Shown here one piece after another: positions 32,876 to 41,884 of a DNA stretch of 64,000 nucleotides. Under the pieces are notes generated by a model, which was not told where the DNA came from, did not search any database, and saw only the letters and a list, made by a program, of their open reading frames with translations. The DNA comes from Afifella pfennigii DSM 17143 (GTDB lineage Bacteria; Pseudomonadota; Alphaproteobacteria; Rhizobiales; Afifellaceae), in NCBI RefSeq assembly GCF_000688515.1, contig NZ_JHZK01000017.1, forward strand, positions 1-64,000, given 5' to 3'. How positions within the stretch are numbered: the stretch's first letter is position 1; the number at the start of each line of letters is the position of its first letter. Both the position numbers and the translations under genes were made by a program.

Positions 32876-32908
32876 GCTTCCCCGCGTGGGAGGCTCTCGC
32901 CCGCCGGC

Positions 32909-33799
32909 TCAGCCTCTTTCCACCCCCGTCGTCGCTCGGTCCGCGCTGCCGGACGCCGCGGCTCGACGGATGCGCTCGACCTCCTTGCCGGCGATCAGGC
33001 GGCGGATTTCGAAGGCGAGATGCGCGAATTGGTCGCCACGCGGCGGCGTCTTGGCGAGAGGCTCCGGCGGCGGTCCCCATTTGACCTCGGCCCAGCGCCC
33101 ATGCAGCAGAACGTCGAGCGGGTTGCGGGCGAGGATCTCCTGGCGGGCCTCCTCCGCCAGGTCCGCGACCTTGAGGTCCCCGTCCCGGTTGGAGACGTTT
33201 TCGCGGATGATGGGAGGCTCGCCGATGCCGAGCTCGCGCGAGATCTCCTGCACCATCGCCTCGGTGTGGCGCACGTCGCCGACGAACCAGAAGCGGCTGA
33301 GCGCCTTCTCCGTCTCCGCGAAGCGCCTGGCCGTATCCCAGCGCATCAGCTGCGGATAGCCGATGCCGAGATAGCGGGTCAGGATGAAGCGGCAGACGAC
33401 GTCGCGCGGCAGCGAGCGGCAGAACGGCTCGAACGGCGCCGGCCCCTTACCGCGTTGCGCGGCGAGCTTGTTGCGGAAATTGTAGTAGGAGACGGTGAGC
33501 GAGACCGGCTCGCGGATGAGCACGCATTCGCGCAGCTCGCGGCCGGGAAAATGCGAGGCGATGCGGCGCGACAGGGAATGGCCGCCGACGAAATCGAGTG
33601 TGTCGAGCCCCTCCGGTAGGCGCCGCGTATCGGTATAGCCGCCGCCGAGATCGCGCAGGAAGCCGCGGCGCCGGGGCGGGAAGAGGAGGCGGCCGGGCAG
33701 GTGCCTGTCGAAATGTCCTTCCACGGTGCTGCCGGCGCATTTCGGCACGTGGCAGAAGAGATAAAGGGGGCGTGTCGGGTCTTCTGCGCGGCTCGCCAT
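32909..33799 (-). CDS. Sulfotransferase family protein
   Basis: 296 residues. The 5'-phosphosulfate-binding loop is HVPKCAGST (18-26), and a 3'-phosphate-binding Arg/Ser segment follows in ECVLIREPVSLTVSYYNFRNK, typical of PAPS-dependent sulfotransferases of the Sulfotransfer_2/membrane-carbohydrate kind. There is no signal peptide. The acceptor is unknown; a polysaccharide or lipid is likely for the group. It begins 8 bases after the second MaoC stop, so it is probably the last gene of the ychF-maoC-maoC transcript. An upstream frame extension to 33991 is only the shadow of maoC. Confidence 0.8.
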   Translation of the reverse strand: MASRAEDPTRPLYLFCHVPKCAGSTVEGHFDRHLPGRLLFPPRRRGFLRDLGGGYTDTRRLPEGLDTLDFVGGHSLSRRIASHFPGRELRECVLIREPVSLTVSYYNFRNKLAAQRGKGPAPFEPFCRSLPRDVVCRFILTRYLGIGYPQLMRWDTARRFAETEKALSRFWFVGDVRHTEAMVQEISRELGIGEPPIIRENVSNRDGDLKVADLAEEARQEILARNPLDVLLHGRWAEVKWGPPPEPLAKTPPRGDQFAHLAFEIRRLIAGKEVERIRRAAASGSADRATTGVERG

Positions 33800-33807
33800 C
33801 GGTTCTC

Positions 33808-34284
33808 TCAGGCGCCGCGGCGCCGCACGAGCACCTTGCCCAGGAAGCTGTAGACCAGCTCGTCGTGCTGGTTGTGGCCCTCGTTGTGGATGACCACGAG
33901 ACCCCATTGCGGCCGCGAGGAAAGCTCCTTCTTCTCCGTCACTTCGCTGGCATAGGTGATGGTGTCGCCGGCGAAGACCGGCTTGATCCACCGAAGCTGC
34001 TCAAAGCCGGGGGAGGGACCGCCGAAATCGGCCTCAAGGCCTTCCGTTTCGGCCCGGCGGCGCTCCTCCTTGTCGTGAGCGACGAGGAGCTTCATGAAAA
34101 TCGCCGCCGTGTGCCAGCCGGAAGCGGCCAGCCTGCCGAAGGGTCCGGCGGCGGCGCCTTCCTCGCTGACATGGAAGGGTTGCGGATCGAAGGCCCTGGC
34201 GAAGCGGATGATTTCCTCGGCGCTGAAATGATGCGCGCCCAGGATGGTCCGATTCCCGATCTGGATATCCTCGAAGGCTCTCAC
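33808..34284 (-). CDS. MaoC-like dehydratase, second copy
   Basis: 158 residues, single hot-dog fold. The hydratase-2 motif appears as FARAFDPQPFHVSEEGAAAG, with the catalytic Asp and His spaced five apart, and WIKPVFAGDTI is the usual dimer-face block. The GTG start overlaps the stop of the first maoC gene (GTGA). The two proteins are similar over their full length, so they probably arose by tandem duplication and may form a heterodimer, as split MaoC pairs do. The substrate is probably an enoyl-thioester (family knowledge). Confidence 0.87.
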   Translation of the reverse strand: MRAFEDIQIGNRTILGAHHFSAEEIIRFARAFDPQPFHVSEEGAAAGPFGRLAASGWHTAAIFMKLLVAHDKEERRRAETEGLEADFGGPSPGFEQLRWIKPVFAGDTITYASEVTEKKELSSRPQWGLVVIHNEGHNQHDELVYSFLGKVLVRRRGA

Positions 34285-34730
34285 GCGGCCGCCTCGCGGC
34301 GCCGGAAGGCGATCGGGTTCACCATCGACAGGACGGTCTGCCCGCGCTGGTTGGCGACCTCGTGGCGGAAGCGCACGACGCCGATCTGCGGGCGCCGCCG
34401 CGAGGCCCGCGTCTCGATCACGATCGACTGGCCGCTGAGAATGTCCCCTGGCCGGACCGGTTTCAGCCAACGGGTCTCCTCGATGCCGGACGAGCCCATC
34501 GAGGCCGCCTCGCTGAGCCAGCCATCATACATCATGCGCATGAAGATGGAGGTGGTGTGCCAGCCGGATGCGGCGAGCCCGCCGAGCAGGGAGCGCGAGG
34601 CGGCCACCTCGTCGAGATGGAAGGGCTGGGGATCGAACTCCGCGGCGAAGGCGAGGATGGCTTCGCGCGTCACCTCGTGGCGCGCCAGCGGCAAGGTCTG
34701 ACCGGGCTCGAAGTCCTCGAAATGCCTCAT
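34281..34730 (-). CDS. MaoC-like dehydratase, first copy
   Basis: 149 residues, hot-dog fold, opening MRHFEDFEPGQTLPLARHEV. The active-site motif reads FAAEFDPQPFHLDEVAA with Asp and His in place, and WLKPVRPGDILSG follows. I chose the ATG at 34730; a GTG 8 codons earlier gives a basic tail unlike the family. It lies 42 bases after ychF and overlaps the next maoC by 4 bases. Confidence 0.87.
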   Translation of the reverse strand: MRHFEDFEPGQTLPLARHEVTREAILAFAAEFDPQPFHLDEVAASRSLLGGLAASGWHTTSIFMRMMYDGWLSEAASMGSSGIEETRWLKPVRPGDILSGQSIVIETRASRRRPQIGVVRFRHEVANQRGQTVLSMVNPIAFRRREAAA

Positions 34731-34772
34731 GCCGCGATTCTTACGGCGCGCCACGCGCCATGTCGAGAAAGC

Positions 34773-35876
34773 TCAGGCGTTGAACTTGAAGAGCAGGATG
34801 TCGCCGTCCTCCACCACATATTCCTTGCCCTCGTCGCGGGCCTTGCCGGCCTCCTTGGCGGCCGTCTCGCCGCCGAGAGCGACGAAATCGTCGTACTTGA
34901 TGGTCTGGGCGCGAATGAAGCCGCGCTCGAAGTCGGAATGGATGGTGCCGGCCGCTTCCGGCGCGCGGGCGCCGCGGCGCACCGTCCAGGCGCGCGCCTC
35001 CTTCGGGCCGACGGTGAAGAAGGTGATGAGGTCGAGAAGCTCGTAGCCGGCGCGGATCAGCCGGTCGAGGCCAGGCTCCTTCAGCCCGAGCGCGGCGAGA
35101 TACTCCCGCTGCTCCTCCGCGTCGAGCTGCGCCACCTCCGCCTCGATGGCGGCCGAGATGACGACGCAGGCGGCGCCCTCGGCCTTTGCCTTTTCCTCGA
35201 TCCTTGCGGAATGCGCGTTGCCCGTGGCCGCCTCATCCTCCGCCACGTTGCAGACGTAGAGGACGGGCTTGGAGGTGAGAAGGCCGAGCGCGCCCAGGAC
35301 GGCCCGCTCTTCCGCCGACAGCTCGGCGCGGAGGACGCGCACCGGGCGTCCCTCTTGGAGGACGGTGAGGGCCTTTTCCATCACCGGCAGGACGGCAAGT
35401 GCCTCCTTGTCCTTCACAGTGGCCTTCTTGCGCATGGCGACGACGCGGCGCTCCAGGCTATCGAGGTCGGCGAGCATCAGCTCCGTCTCCACCGTCTCGG
35501 CGTCGGCGAGGGGGTCGATGCGCCCTTCCACATGCGTGACGTCCTCCTCTTCGAAGCAGCGCAGCACATGCACGATGGCATCGACCTCGCGGATATTGCC
35601 GAGGAACTGGTTGCCCAGGCCCTCGCCCTTGGAGGCGCCGCGCACCAGGCCGGCGATGTCGACGAAGGAAAGGCGGGTCGGCACGATCTGCGCCGATTTG
35701 GCGATCTCCGCGATCCGTTGCAGGCGCGGATCGGGCACGGCGACCTCGCCGGTATTGGGCTCGATGGTGCAGAAGGGATAGTTCGCCGCCTGCGCCGCGG
35801 CGGTCTTGGTGAGAGCGTTGAAAAGCGTCGATTTGCCGACATTGGGCAGGCCGACGATGCCGCATTTGAAGCCCAT
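34773..35876 (-). CDS. ychF: Redox-regulated P-loop ATPase YchF (OLA1 family)
   Basis: 367 residues, normal for the family. G1 is GLPNVGKST (8-16), followed by [20 protein letters not shown], the switch/G3 region. The altered G4, which gives ATP rather than GTP preference, falls at [10 protein letters not shown]. The C-terminal TGS domain ends the protein ([16 protein letters not shown], then [11 protein letters not shown]). It binds ribosomes and affects stress response. It is encoded directly after pth, the arrangement seen in very many bacteria. Confidence 0.95.
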   Translation of the reverse strand: MGFKCGIVGLPNVGKSTLFNALTKTAAAQAANYPFCTIEPNTGEVAVPDPRLQRIAEIAKSAQIVPTRLSFVDIAGLVRGASKGEGLGNQFLGNIREVDAIVHVLRCFEEEDVTHVEGRIDPLADAETVETELMLADLDSLERRVVAMRKKATVKDKEALAVLPVMEKALTVLQEGRPVRVLRAELSAEERAVLGALGLLTSKPVLYVCNVAEDEAATGNAHSARIEEKAKAEGAACVVISAAIEAEVAQLDAEEQREYLAALGLKEPGLDRLIRAGYELLDLITFFTVGPKEARAWTVRRGARAPEAAGTIHSDFERGFIRAQTIKYDDFVALGGETAAKEAGKARDEGKEYVVEDGDILLFKFNA

Positions 35877-35920
35877 GGATATGCTCGTTCAGGAAGGAAA
35901 ATGAATCGCGGTTGAAAGGG

Positions 35921-36601
35921 TTAGGAGCCGCGGCCGAAGAGCCGCTTGAGGCCGTCGGCGAGCGCGCCGCGATGGCGCTCGCCCTCCGGCGGCTTGGCGG
36001 CGGGCGCCTTCATCGGTGCCGGCGGCGCTTCTGAGCGGCTACAGGCAAGGTGTACCCGGTTCATGAAATTGGCCTCGTCGCCGCTGGCAAGAAGCCCGAA
36101 ATTCTCCGCGACGGCGTCGATCAGCGGGTCGCGCCATGCCCGTTCCTCCTGCGAGAAATCGTGCAGCACCCAGGAATTGACCAATTCGCGGCTGCCGGGA
36201 TGGCCGATGCCGAGGCGCAGGCGCCGGTAGGTCTTGCCGATATGGGCATCCAGCGATTTCAGGCCGTTGTGACCGCCATGGCCGCCGCCCGTCTTCAGGC
36301 GCAGCTTGCCGGGTGCCAGATCGAGGTCGTCATGGATGACCATCACCTCCGCCGGCTTCAGCTTGTAGAAGCGCATCGCCTCGCCGACGGACTGGCCCGA
36401 CCGGTTCATGAAGGTGGCGGGCTTCAGGATAATGGCTTTCTCGCCGTCGATTTGGCCTTCGGCTGTCTCGCCCTGGAAGCGGGCGCGCCAATTGGAGAAG
36501 CGATGGCGGCGGTGGATCGCATCCGCCGCCATGAAGCCGATATTGTGCCGATGCTGAGCGTAGCGACGGCCGGGATTGCCGAGACCGACGATGAGTAGCA
36601 T
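35921..36601 (-). CDS. pth: Peptidyl-tRNA hydrolase
   Basis: 226 residues. [22 protein letters not shown] holds the catalytic His and the substrate-site Asn. [16 protein letters not shown] and [30 protein letters not shown] complete the Pth signature. It frees tRNA from peptidyl-tRNA released by stalled ribosomes. A proline/glutamate-rich, probably disordered tail of about 30 residues follows the catalytic domain. The ATG has GGGAG upstream; rplY precedes it by 41 bases and ychF follows by 44. Confidence 0.95.
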   Translation of the reverse strand: MLLIVGLGNPGRRYAQHRHNIGFMAADAIHRRHRFSNWRARFQGETAEGQIDGEKAIILKPATFMNRSGQSVGEAMRFYKLKPAEVMVIHDDLDLAPGKLRLKTGGGHGGHNGLKSLDAHIGKTYRRLRLGIGHPGSRELVNSWVLHDFSQEERAWRDPLIDAVAENFGLLASGDEANFMNRVHLACSRSEAPPAPMKAPAAKPPEGERHRGALADGLKRLFGRGS

Positions 36602-36642
36602 TGGGCCACTCCCTTGCTACGCCCGCAGCCCGAGCGCGGAGC

Positions 36643-37305
36643 TTACTCCTTGCTCTCCTCGCCCTCTTCGCCTTCCGTCTCCTCAGCTTCCTCTTCTTCA
36701 GCTTCGGCCTCCTCGGCCTCTTCCTCTTCGCTGACGAGGGCCGCCGGAGCGGCGATGGTGGCGATGGTGAAGTCGCGATCGGTGATCGTGGGCGTCACGC
36801 CTTCCGGCAGGTCGATATTGGAGATGTGGATGCTGTCGCCGATGTCGAGGCCGGCGAGATTGGCCACCAGCGATTCGGGGATGGCGTCCGCGGGCACCTG
36901 CACTTCCACCGTATGGCGCACGATGTTGAGGACACCGCCGCGCGTCAGGCCCGCCGATTCCTCTTCGTTGGTGAAGTGCACCGGCAGTTCCAGGGTCAGC
37001 GTGGCGCCCTTGGAGATGCGCAGGAAGTCGACGTGAAGGAGGAAGTCGCGCACCGGGTCGAGCTGAAAGTCCTTGGGGATCACCCGGACCTTCTTGCCGG
37101 CCACGTCGATGGTCGCGACGGTGGTCAGGAAGCCGCCGGCATGCAGCTTCAGATTGACGTCCTTGTAGTTCAGCGCGATCGGCATCGCCGGCTTCTTATC
37201 GCCATAGATAACGGCCGGGACTTTGCCCTCGCGGCGCACGGCGCGTGCGGCCCCCTTGCCGCTCCGCTCGCGCACCTCGGCCTTGAGCTCGTAGGTCTCG
37301 CTCAT
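36643..37305 (-). CDS. rplY: 50S ribosomal protein L25/general stress protein Ctc
   Basis: 220 residues, the long CTC form of L25. The N-terminal 5S-rRNA-binding domain ([20 protein letters not shown]) is followed by the C-terminal beta domain ([15 protein letters not shown], then [18 protein letters not shown]). An acidic tail of about 35 residues is almost all Glu and Ala. It is the first gene of the rplY-pth-ychF order. The start has GGAG upstream. Confidence 0.95.
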   Translation of the reverse strand: MSETYELKAEVRERSGKGAARAVRREGKVPAVIYGDKKPAMPIALNYKDVNLKLHAGGFLTTVATIDVAGKKVRVIPKDFQLDPVRDFLLHVDFLRISKGATLTLELPVHFTNEEESAGLTRGGVLNIVRHTVEVQVPADAIPESLVANLAGLDIGDSIHISNIDLPEGVTPTITDRDFTIATIAAPAALVSEEEEAEEAEAEEEEAEETEGEEGEESKE

Positions 37306-37434
37306 CGGTGCACTCCTGTTTGTCCAAAGAGAAAGAGCCGCAAGCTGCGGCCCAAAATCGCGCCGCCTCCAAGGGTGTCAGCGCGTGCCGCGCCTTATAG
37401 GCGAGGCGCAAAGAAAAGGCAATCGGCGCCGCCG

Positions 37435-38637
37435 CTACAGAATGCCAAGGCCGGCCAGCGCTGCGGCCACGACCACGGCCCAGGCCGGGACGCGCCAGGA
37501 GAACAGCGCGATGAAGGCGGCCACCGCGACGATCAGCGCCTCGCGCGAGGTGATGCCGGCGGTGAAGACCGGATCGTAGAGTGCCGCGGCAAGGATGCCG
37601 ACCACCGCGGCATTGACGCCGGCGAGCGCCTTTCGGGCTGACGCAAGGTGCTGCAAATCGTGCCAGAAGGGCAGGGCGGCGAGCACCAGGAGCGCGCCGG
37701 GCAGAAAGATCGCGACGAGCGCGATGACGGCGCCGGCAAGGCCGGCGACCGGCGTCGCCGCCAGCGCCCCGAGATAGGCGGCAAAGCTGAACAGGGGGCC
37801 TGGAACTGCCTGGGCGGCGCCGTAGCCGGCGAGAAAGGCATCGCGCTCCACAAGGCCCGTCGCCACCGTCTCCGCCTCCAGGAGCGGCAAGACGACATGG
37901 CCGCCGCCGAAGACGAGCGCGCCGGCCTGATAGAAGCGGGCGGCGAGCGAGACAGCGTCCTCGCCCTGGCGCAGGAATATCGCTGCTACCAGGAGAAGGG
38001 CGAAGAGGGCGAGAAAGACGAGCGCGCCGCGCTTGCCGAGCGGCATGGTAAGGCGCGCCTCTTTCTGCGCTGGCCGGACCGCCTCGGGCGGCACCAAGAA
38101 AAGGCCGGCCAGGGCGCCCAACAGGATGATGCCGATCTGGGTGAAGGCGGTCGGCAGGGCGAGGGCGACAATCATTGCCGCTGCCGCGATGCTGGCGCGG
38201 TTGCGGTCCGGCGTCAGGCTCTTGGCCATGCCCAGAAGCGCGTTGGCAACGACGGCGACGGCCGCCGCCTTGAGGCCGGCGATCCAGCCTGAGCCGATCG
38301 CCGGAGAGAGAAACTCGTAGGCGCCGGCGAAGGCGAAGAGAAGGACCGCCGAAGGCAGGGTGAAGGCGAGGAAGGCCGCGAGCATGCCGAGATAGCCGGC
38401 GCGCATCAGGCCGATCGCCAGGCCGACCTGGCTGGAGGCGGGGCCGGGCAGGAACTGGCAGAGCGCGATGAGATCGGCATAGGCAGCATCGCTCAGCCAA
38501 CGCCGCCGCTCCACGAAGGTCTCGCGAAAATATCCCAGATGCGCGACCGGCCCACCGAAGGAAATGAGGCCGCGTATTAGAAAAATTCTAAATACCTCGA
38601 AAGCGCTTCCGCGTTGCGTTTCGTCGGCATCCGGCAT
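37435..38637 (-). CDS. chrA: Chromate transporter, two-domain ChrA
   Basis: 400 residues with two homologous CHR halves, the long-chain form. The first has FLIRGLISFGGPVAHLGYFR, CQFLPGPASSQVGLAIG and about five spans. The second has FYQAGALVFGGGHVVLPLLE and GYGAAQAVPGPLFSFAAYLG with matching spans. Such proteins export chromate from the cytoplasm by proton antiport; some move other anions. I start at the ATG at 38637, with GAGG 6 bases before it. An ATG 8 codons upstream (38661) has no ribosome site. A 15-bp palindrome lies just upstream. Confidence 0.9.
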   Translation of the reverse strand: MPDADETQRGSAFEVFRIFLIRGLISFGGPVAHLGYFRETFVERRRWLSDAAYADLIALCQFLPGPASSQVGLAIGLMRAGYLGMLAAFLAFTLPSAVLLFAFAGAYEFLSPAIGSGWIAGLKAAAVAVVANALLGMAKSLTPDRNRASIAAAAMIVALALPTAFTQIGIILLGALAGLFLVPPEAVRPAQKEARLTMPLGKRGALVFLALFALLLVAAIFLRQGEDAVSLAARFYQAGALVFGGGHVVLPLLEAETVATGLVERDAFLAGYGAAQAVPGPLFSFAAYLGALAATPVAGLAGAVIALVAIFLPGALLVLAALPFWHDLQHLASARKALAGVNAAVVGILAAALYDPVFTAGITSREALIVAVAAFIALFSWRVPAWAVVVAAALAGLGIL

Positions 38638-38662
38638 CTTCGGCCTCGCGTCGCTTACCATG

Positions 38663-38677
38663 GTTTTCCGGGAAAAC
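38663..38677. promoter_or_regulatory. Palindrome upstream of chrA, possible operator
   Basis: GTTTTCC-G-GGAAAAC is a perfect 7+7 inverted repeat around one base, 26 bases before the chosen chrA start. No regulator gene is adjacent, so the binding protein is unknown. Confidence 0.35.
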
Positions 38678-38799
38678 TTTTCACGAGCCTATAGGCCTAT
38701 CTCGGAGATATGACAGAATTTTCAAAGTCTTATGATGTCAGTTGAAGTCCACGTAAGGACTTGAACTTTCGGTCGCGGGAACGTGGTGAATAGTGGGCG

Positions 38800-38861
38800 G
38801 GCGAAGAATGATGGGATGGAAGGCTGGTGTTTCTGTCGGGACGCCGGCGTCATTCTTCGCC
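38800..38861 (+). promoter_or_regulatory. Long inverted repeat in the cupredoxin gene leader
   Basis: GGCGAAGAATGA (38800-38811) is repeated exactly inverted as TCATTCTTCGCC (38850-38861), with a 38-base interval that itself ends in the palindrome ACGCCGGCGT. It ends 26 bases before the start codon and about 13 bases before the GAGGA ribosome site, so a transcript would fold into a 12-bp stem close to the site of initiation. Confidence 0.55.
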
Positions 38862-38887
38862 AAGACAGAACAGAGAGGAACGACCCT

Positions 38888-39391
38888 ATGAAGTCCATGA
38901 TCGCGACCCTTACCGCAGCGACGCTGCTTTCGCTGCCTGCCCTCGCCAGTCCGATGAAGACGATGGAAGCAGGCGACGAGCATGGCATGGAGGCGGACGA
39001 GCACGCCATCAAGTCGTCGATCGGCCAGCCGTGGAGTTCCGCGCCGGATCGGCAGATCGACGTCATTTTGACCGAGAGCGATCAGGGCATGATCTTCAAG
39101 CCGGGGCAAGTGGACGTGGAGGCGGGCGAGGCGATACGCTTCGTCCTGCGCAACGAGGGTGTGCTCGACCACGAATTCGTCATCGGCACCGCCGAATCCA
39201 ACACCGCCCATGCCATGGAGATGATGGACGATCCTGACATGGTGCACGAGAGCGCGAACGCCAAGCGCGTGCCGACGGGCGCCTCCGCTTCCCTGCAATG
39301 GCAGTTCACCGAGGCGGGTACCTACGAATACAGCTGCAGCATCCCCGGCCACCGCGAGGCCGGCATGGTCGGAACGATTCTCGTCAAATAG
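38888..39391 (+). CDS. Secreted cupredoxin (plastocyanin-like copper protein)
   Basis: 167 residues. A signal peptide (MKSMIATLTAATLLSLPALA) is followed by a Met/His/Asp-rich linker that could bind copper loosely, and then one cupredoxin domain. The likely type-1 copper ligands are His95 in LDHEFVIG, Cys150 and His155 in YSCSIPGHREAGM, and Met160. It should carry electrons or hold copper in the periplasm. The ATG has GAGGA 9 bases upstream, and the long inverted repeat lies just before that. It is divergent from chrA and ends 22 bases from the convergent prs gene. Confidence 0.88.
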   Translation: MKSMIATLTAATLLSLPALASPMKTMEAGDEHGMEADEHAIKSSIGQPWSSAPDRQIDVILTESDQGMIFKPGQVDVEAGEAIRFVLRNEGVLDHEFVIGTAESNTAHAMEMMDDPDMVHESANAKRVPTGASASLQWQFTEAGTYEYSCSIPGHREAGMVGTILVK

Positions 39392-39413
39392 GCTGGGCAG
39401 CGGGGCCAATCCG

Positions 39414-40346
39414 TCAGTCGAACAGGCTGGAGACGGATTTTTCCAAGGCCGTGCGATTGATCGCCTCGCCGAGCAGCGAGGCGATGGAGACGACCCGGAT
39501 GTTGTGGGCGTTGGTGACCGCCGAGGTCGGCTCGATGGAATCGGTGATGACGAGCTCCTTCAGCTGCGAGGCGGTGATGCGCGCCACCGCCCCGCCGGAG
39601 AGGACGCCGTGGGTGATGTAGGCCGTCGCTGAGGTGGCGCCCTTGGCCAAGAGCGCGTCGGCGGCGTTGCAGAGCGTGCCGCCGGAATCGACGATATCGT
39701 CGACGAGCAGGCAGTCGCGGCCTTTGACGTCGCCGATGATGTTCATCACCTCCGATTCGCCCGGCCGCTCGCGGCGCTTGTCGACGATGGCCAGCGGCGC
39801 GTCGATGCGCTTGGCGATGGCGCGCGCCCGCACCACGCCGCCAACATCGGGCGAGACGACCATGACATTGTCGAGCTCGTAATGCTCCTTGATGTCACGG
39901 GTGAAGACCGGCGCGGAGTAGAGATTGTCGGTCGGGATATCGAAGAAGCCCTGGATCTGCCCGGCATGCAGGTCGAGCGTCAGAACGCGGTCGGCGCCGG
40001 CCTCGGTGATGAGATTGGCGACGAGCTTGGCGGAGATCGGCGTGCGCGCGGCCGGTTTGCGGTCCTGCCGCGCATAGCCGAAATAGGGGAGCACCGCCGT
40101 GATGCGCCGCGCCGAGGCGCGTCGCAGCGCGTCGATGATGATCAACAGCTCCATCAGATTGTCGTTCGCCGGAAAGCTCGTCGACTGGACGGCGAAGACG
40201 TCCTCGCCGCGGACGTTCTCCTGGATCTCGACGAAGATCTCCTGGTCGGCGAAGCGCCGCACGGCGCATTTGGCCAGCTCGATATCGAGATAGGAACCGA
40301 TCTGCTGCGCGAGGCTTCGGTTGGAATTGCCGGCGACGATTTTCAT
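39414..40346 (-). CDS. prs: Ribose-phosphate pyrophosphokinase
   Basis: 310 residues, standard length. [20 protein letters not shown] opens the protein. The ATP flexible loop is [20 protein letters not shown], the catalytic loop is [15 protein letters not shown] and the PRPP loop is [19 protein letters not shown]. It makes PRPP from ribose-5-phosphate and ATP for nucleotide, His and Trp synthesis. It is the last of a minus-strand series with lgt, a methyltransferase, pgeF and a lipoprotein. Confidence 0.97.
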   Translation of the reverse strand: MKIVAGNSNRSLAQQIGSYLDIELAKCAVRRFADQEIFVEIQENVRGEDVFAVQSTSFPANDNLMELLIIIDALRRASARRITAVLPYFGYARQDRKPAARTPISAKLVANLITEAGADRVLTLDLHAGQIQGFFDIPTDNLYSAPVFTRDIKEHYELDNVMVVSPDVGGVVRARAIAKRIDAPLAIVDKRRERPGESEVMNIIGDVKGRDCLLVDDIVDSGGTLCNAADALLAKGATSATAYITHGVLSGGAVARITASQLKELVITDSIEPTSAVTNAHNIRVVSIASLLGEAINRTALEKSVSSLFD

Positions 40347-40460
40347 CGGCTCGAAGCCCCTTCACGATCAGGCTGACTTGACCTGGGCAAGCCAGGTTGC
40401 GGCGCCGCGCCTACGGGCGGCCGTGGACAGGCTTGGCGTATAGCGAACTCTGTGCGCCGA

Positions 40461-40949
40461 TCAACCTGAAGAAAGCCATGCGGTGAGCTTGTCGAGCGTA
40501 TGGGCGGAAAGCCCGGCGAGCGCCGCCCTGTCCACCACCTGCCAGGAATCCTCCGCGCGGCGGTCGATCTCCACCTTGCCGGAAATGCGATGCACGCGTT
40601 GCAGATCCGGCGACAGGACGTCCCAGACATAGACCAGAAGCGTGCCGTCCCCGTCCTCCACGGCGGAGAGATAGCCTTTCAGCGTGTAGCTCGCGCCACC
40701 CTCCTTGAAGGGCGTCAGGCGGATATTGCGGGAAGTGGCGTCGCTGGCGACGACGAGCGCCAATTCGTCGGCCACCTTCTGGGGCGGGCCGCTGAGCGGG
40801 GCGAAGGCGATGCGCGTATCGCCCGGGACGACGCTGGCCGGCTCGCCAGGCCCGCCAGAGCTGCCGCCGGTGCCGGATTGCATGGTGGGCGCGCAGGCTG
40901 CGAGCGCCAGGGCTAGGAACGCGGCGGCTTTGGAGGGAGGGAAACGCAT
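40461..40949 (-). CDS. Putative lipoprotein, unknown function
   Basis: 162 residues. A lipoprotein signal (MRFPPSKAAAFLALALAAC, lipobox LAAC) is followed by a Gly/Ser/Pro linker. The remaining 120 residues contain a repeating beta pattern, with RNIRLTPFKEGGASYTLKGYLSAVEDG and LVYVWDVLSPDLQRVHRISG, that suggests a small beta domain. I do not recognise the family beyond 'conserved lipoprotein of Hyphomicrobiales'. It is probably anchored in the outer membrane (no Asp at +2). It lies between pgeF and prs. Confidence 0.7.
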   Translation of the reverse strand: MRFPPSKAAAFLALALAACAPTMQSGTGGSSGGPGEPASVVPGDTRIAFAPLSGPPQKVADELALVVASDATSRNIRLTPFKEGGASYTLKGYLSAVEDGDGTLLVYVWDVLSPDLQRVHRISGKVEIDRRAEDSWQVVDRAALAGLSAHTLDKLTAWLSSG

Positions 40950-41050
40950 GGCGGGCTGGGGCTTTGTGGAGAAACGCCTCTTACCGGTAGGGGCCGACGA
41001 AATCCACCGTGCCATCCATGCGCTGAGACGGCCCCTGCTGCCCGCTCGGC

Positions 41051-41824
41051 TCAGACCAGCGTGATGGCGGAAAGCAGCCTGCCGTAATCGGTCTCGCCGC
41101 GATGCGTGGCGCGGCGGTAGGAGAAGAACTTCGCCTCCTCGCGATAGGTGCAGATGCCAAGATCGGCGACCGTGCCCGTGCCGGCCGCCACAAGGCGCTG
41201 GCGGATGTAAGCGGGAAGGTCGAACATCGCATGGCCCTGGCGCGTCGCAGGCTGGAAGAAGCGTTGATTCTCCGGCGCCTGATCGCAAAACCGCGCCGCG
41301 AATTCCGCGCCGACCTCGTAGCTTGCCGCCGAAATCGTCGGGCCGAGGACGGCGATGATCCGCTCGCGCCGTGCCCCCAAAGCCTCCATGGCCGAAAGCG
41401 TTGCCTCCAGAACGCCGGTGAGCGCACCCTTCCAGCCGGCATGGGCGGCGCCGATCACTCCGGCTTGCGGATCGGCGAAAAGCACCGGCCCGCAATCGGC
41501 CGTGCCGACACCGATGACGATGCCCGGCCGGTCGGTGACGAGGGCGTCGCCGCGCGGGCCTTTGCCTGGCGCCCACACGTCGCGGACGGCAAAGGCGTCG
41601 GCGCTGTGCACCTGATGCGGCGTGGCGAGGGCCTCGGCGGCGGCGCCCAGATGCCGGCAGGCGCGGGCGCGGTTCTCCAGCACCGCATCGCGCGCATCGG
41701 CTGAGCCGAGCCCGGTGTTGAGGCTGCCGTAGATGCCGCCCGAGACGCCGCCTTCGCGGGTGAAGAAGGCGTGGCGAACGGGGCCGAGATGAAGCGCCTC
41801 GGCCTGGAGCGGATCAACGGCCAT
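41051..41824 (-). CDS. pgeF: Peptidoglycan editing factor PgeF (laccase-domain)
   Basis: 257 residues. Conserved metal-site blocks: HQVHSADAF, VGTADCGPVLFADP and GAAHAGWKGALTGVLE, giving the His-Cys-His set of the YfiH/PgeF family. PgeF removes wrongly placed L-Ser from peptidoglycan precursors in E. coli. I chose the ATG at 41824. A TTG 12 codons upstream has AGGAGG only 2 bases away, too close to be convincing. It follows the MidA-like methyltransferase by 60 bases. Confidence 0.9.
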   Translation of the reverse strand: MAVDPLQAEALHLGPVRHAFFTREGGVSGGIYGSLNTGLGSADARDAVLENRARACRHLGAAAEALATPHQVHSADAFAVRDVWAPGKGPRGDALVTDRPGIVIGVGTADCGPVLFADPQAGVIGAAHAGWKGALTGVLEATLSAMEALGARRERIIAVLGPTISAASYEVGAEFAARFCDQAPENQRFFQPATRQGHAMFDLPAYIRQRLVAAGTGTVADLGICTYREEAKFFSYRRATHRGETDYGRLLSAITLV

Positions 41825-41884
41825 GAGAGCTTGTAGAGGGCGCAAGATGCATGGCGTCAAGTCCTCCTGGCGCGGCCTGCCGGC

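Noticed and set aside
34731-34754. GTG start for the first maoC gene
   Set aside because: It adds a basic octapeptide not seen in the family, and the ATG at 34730 gives the usual MaoC opening.
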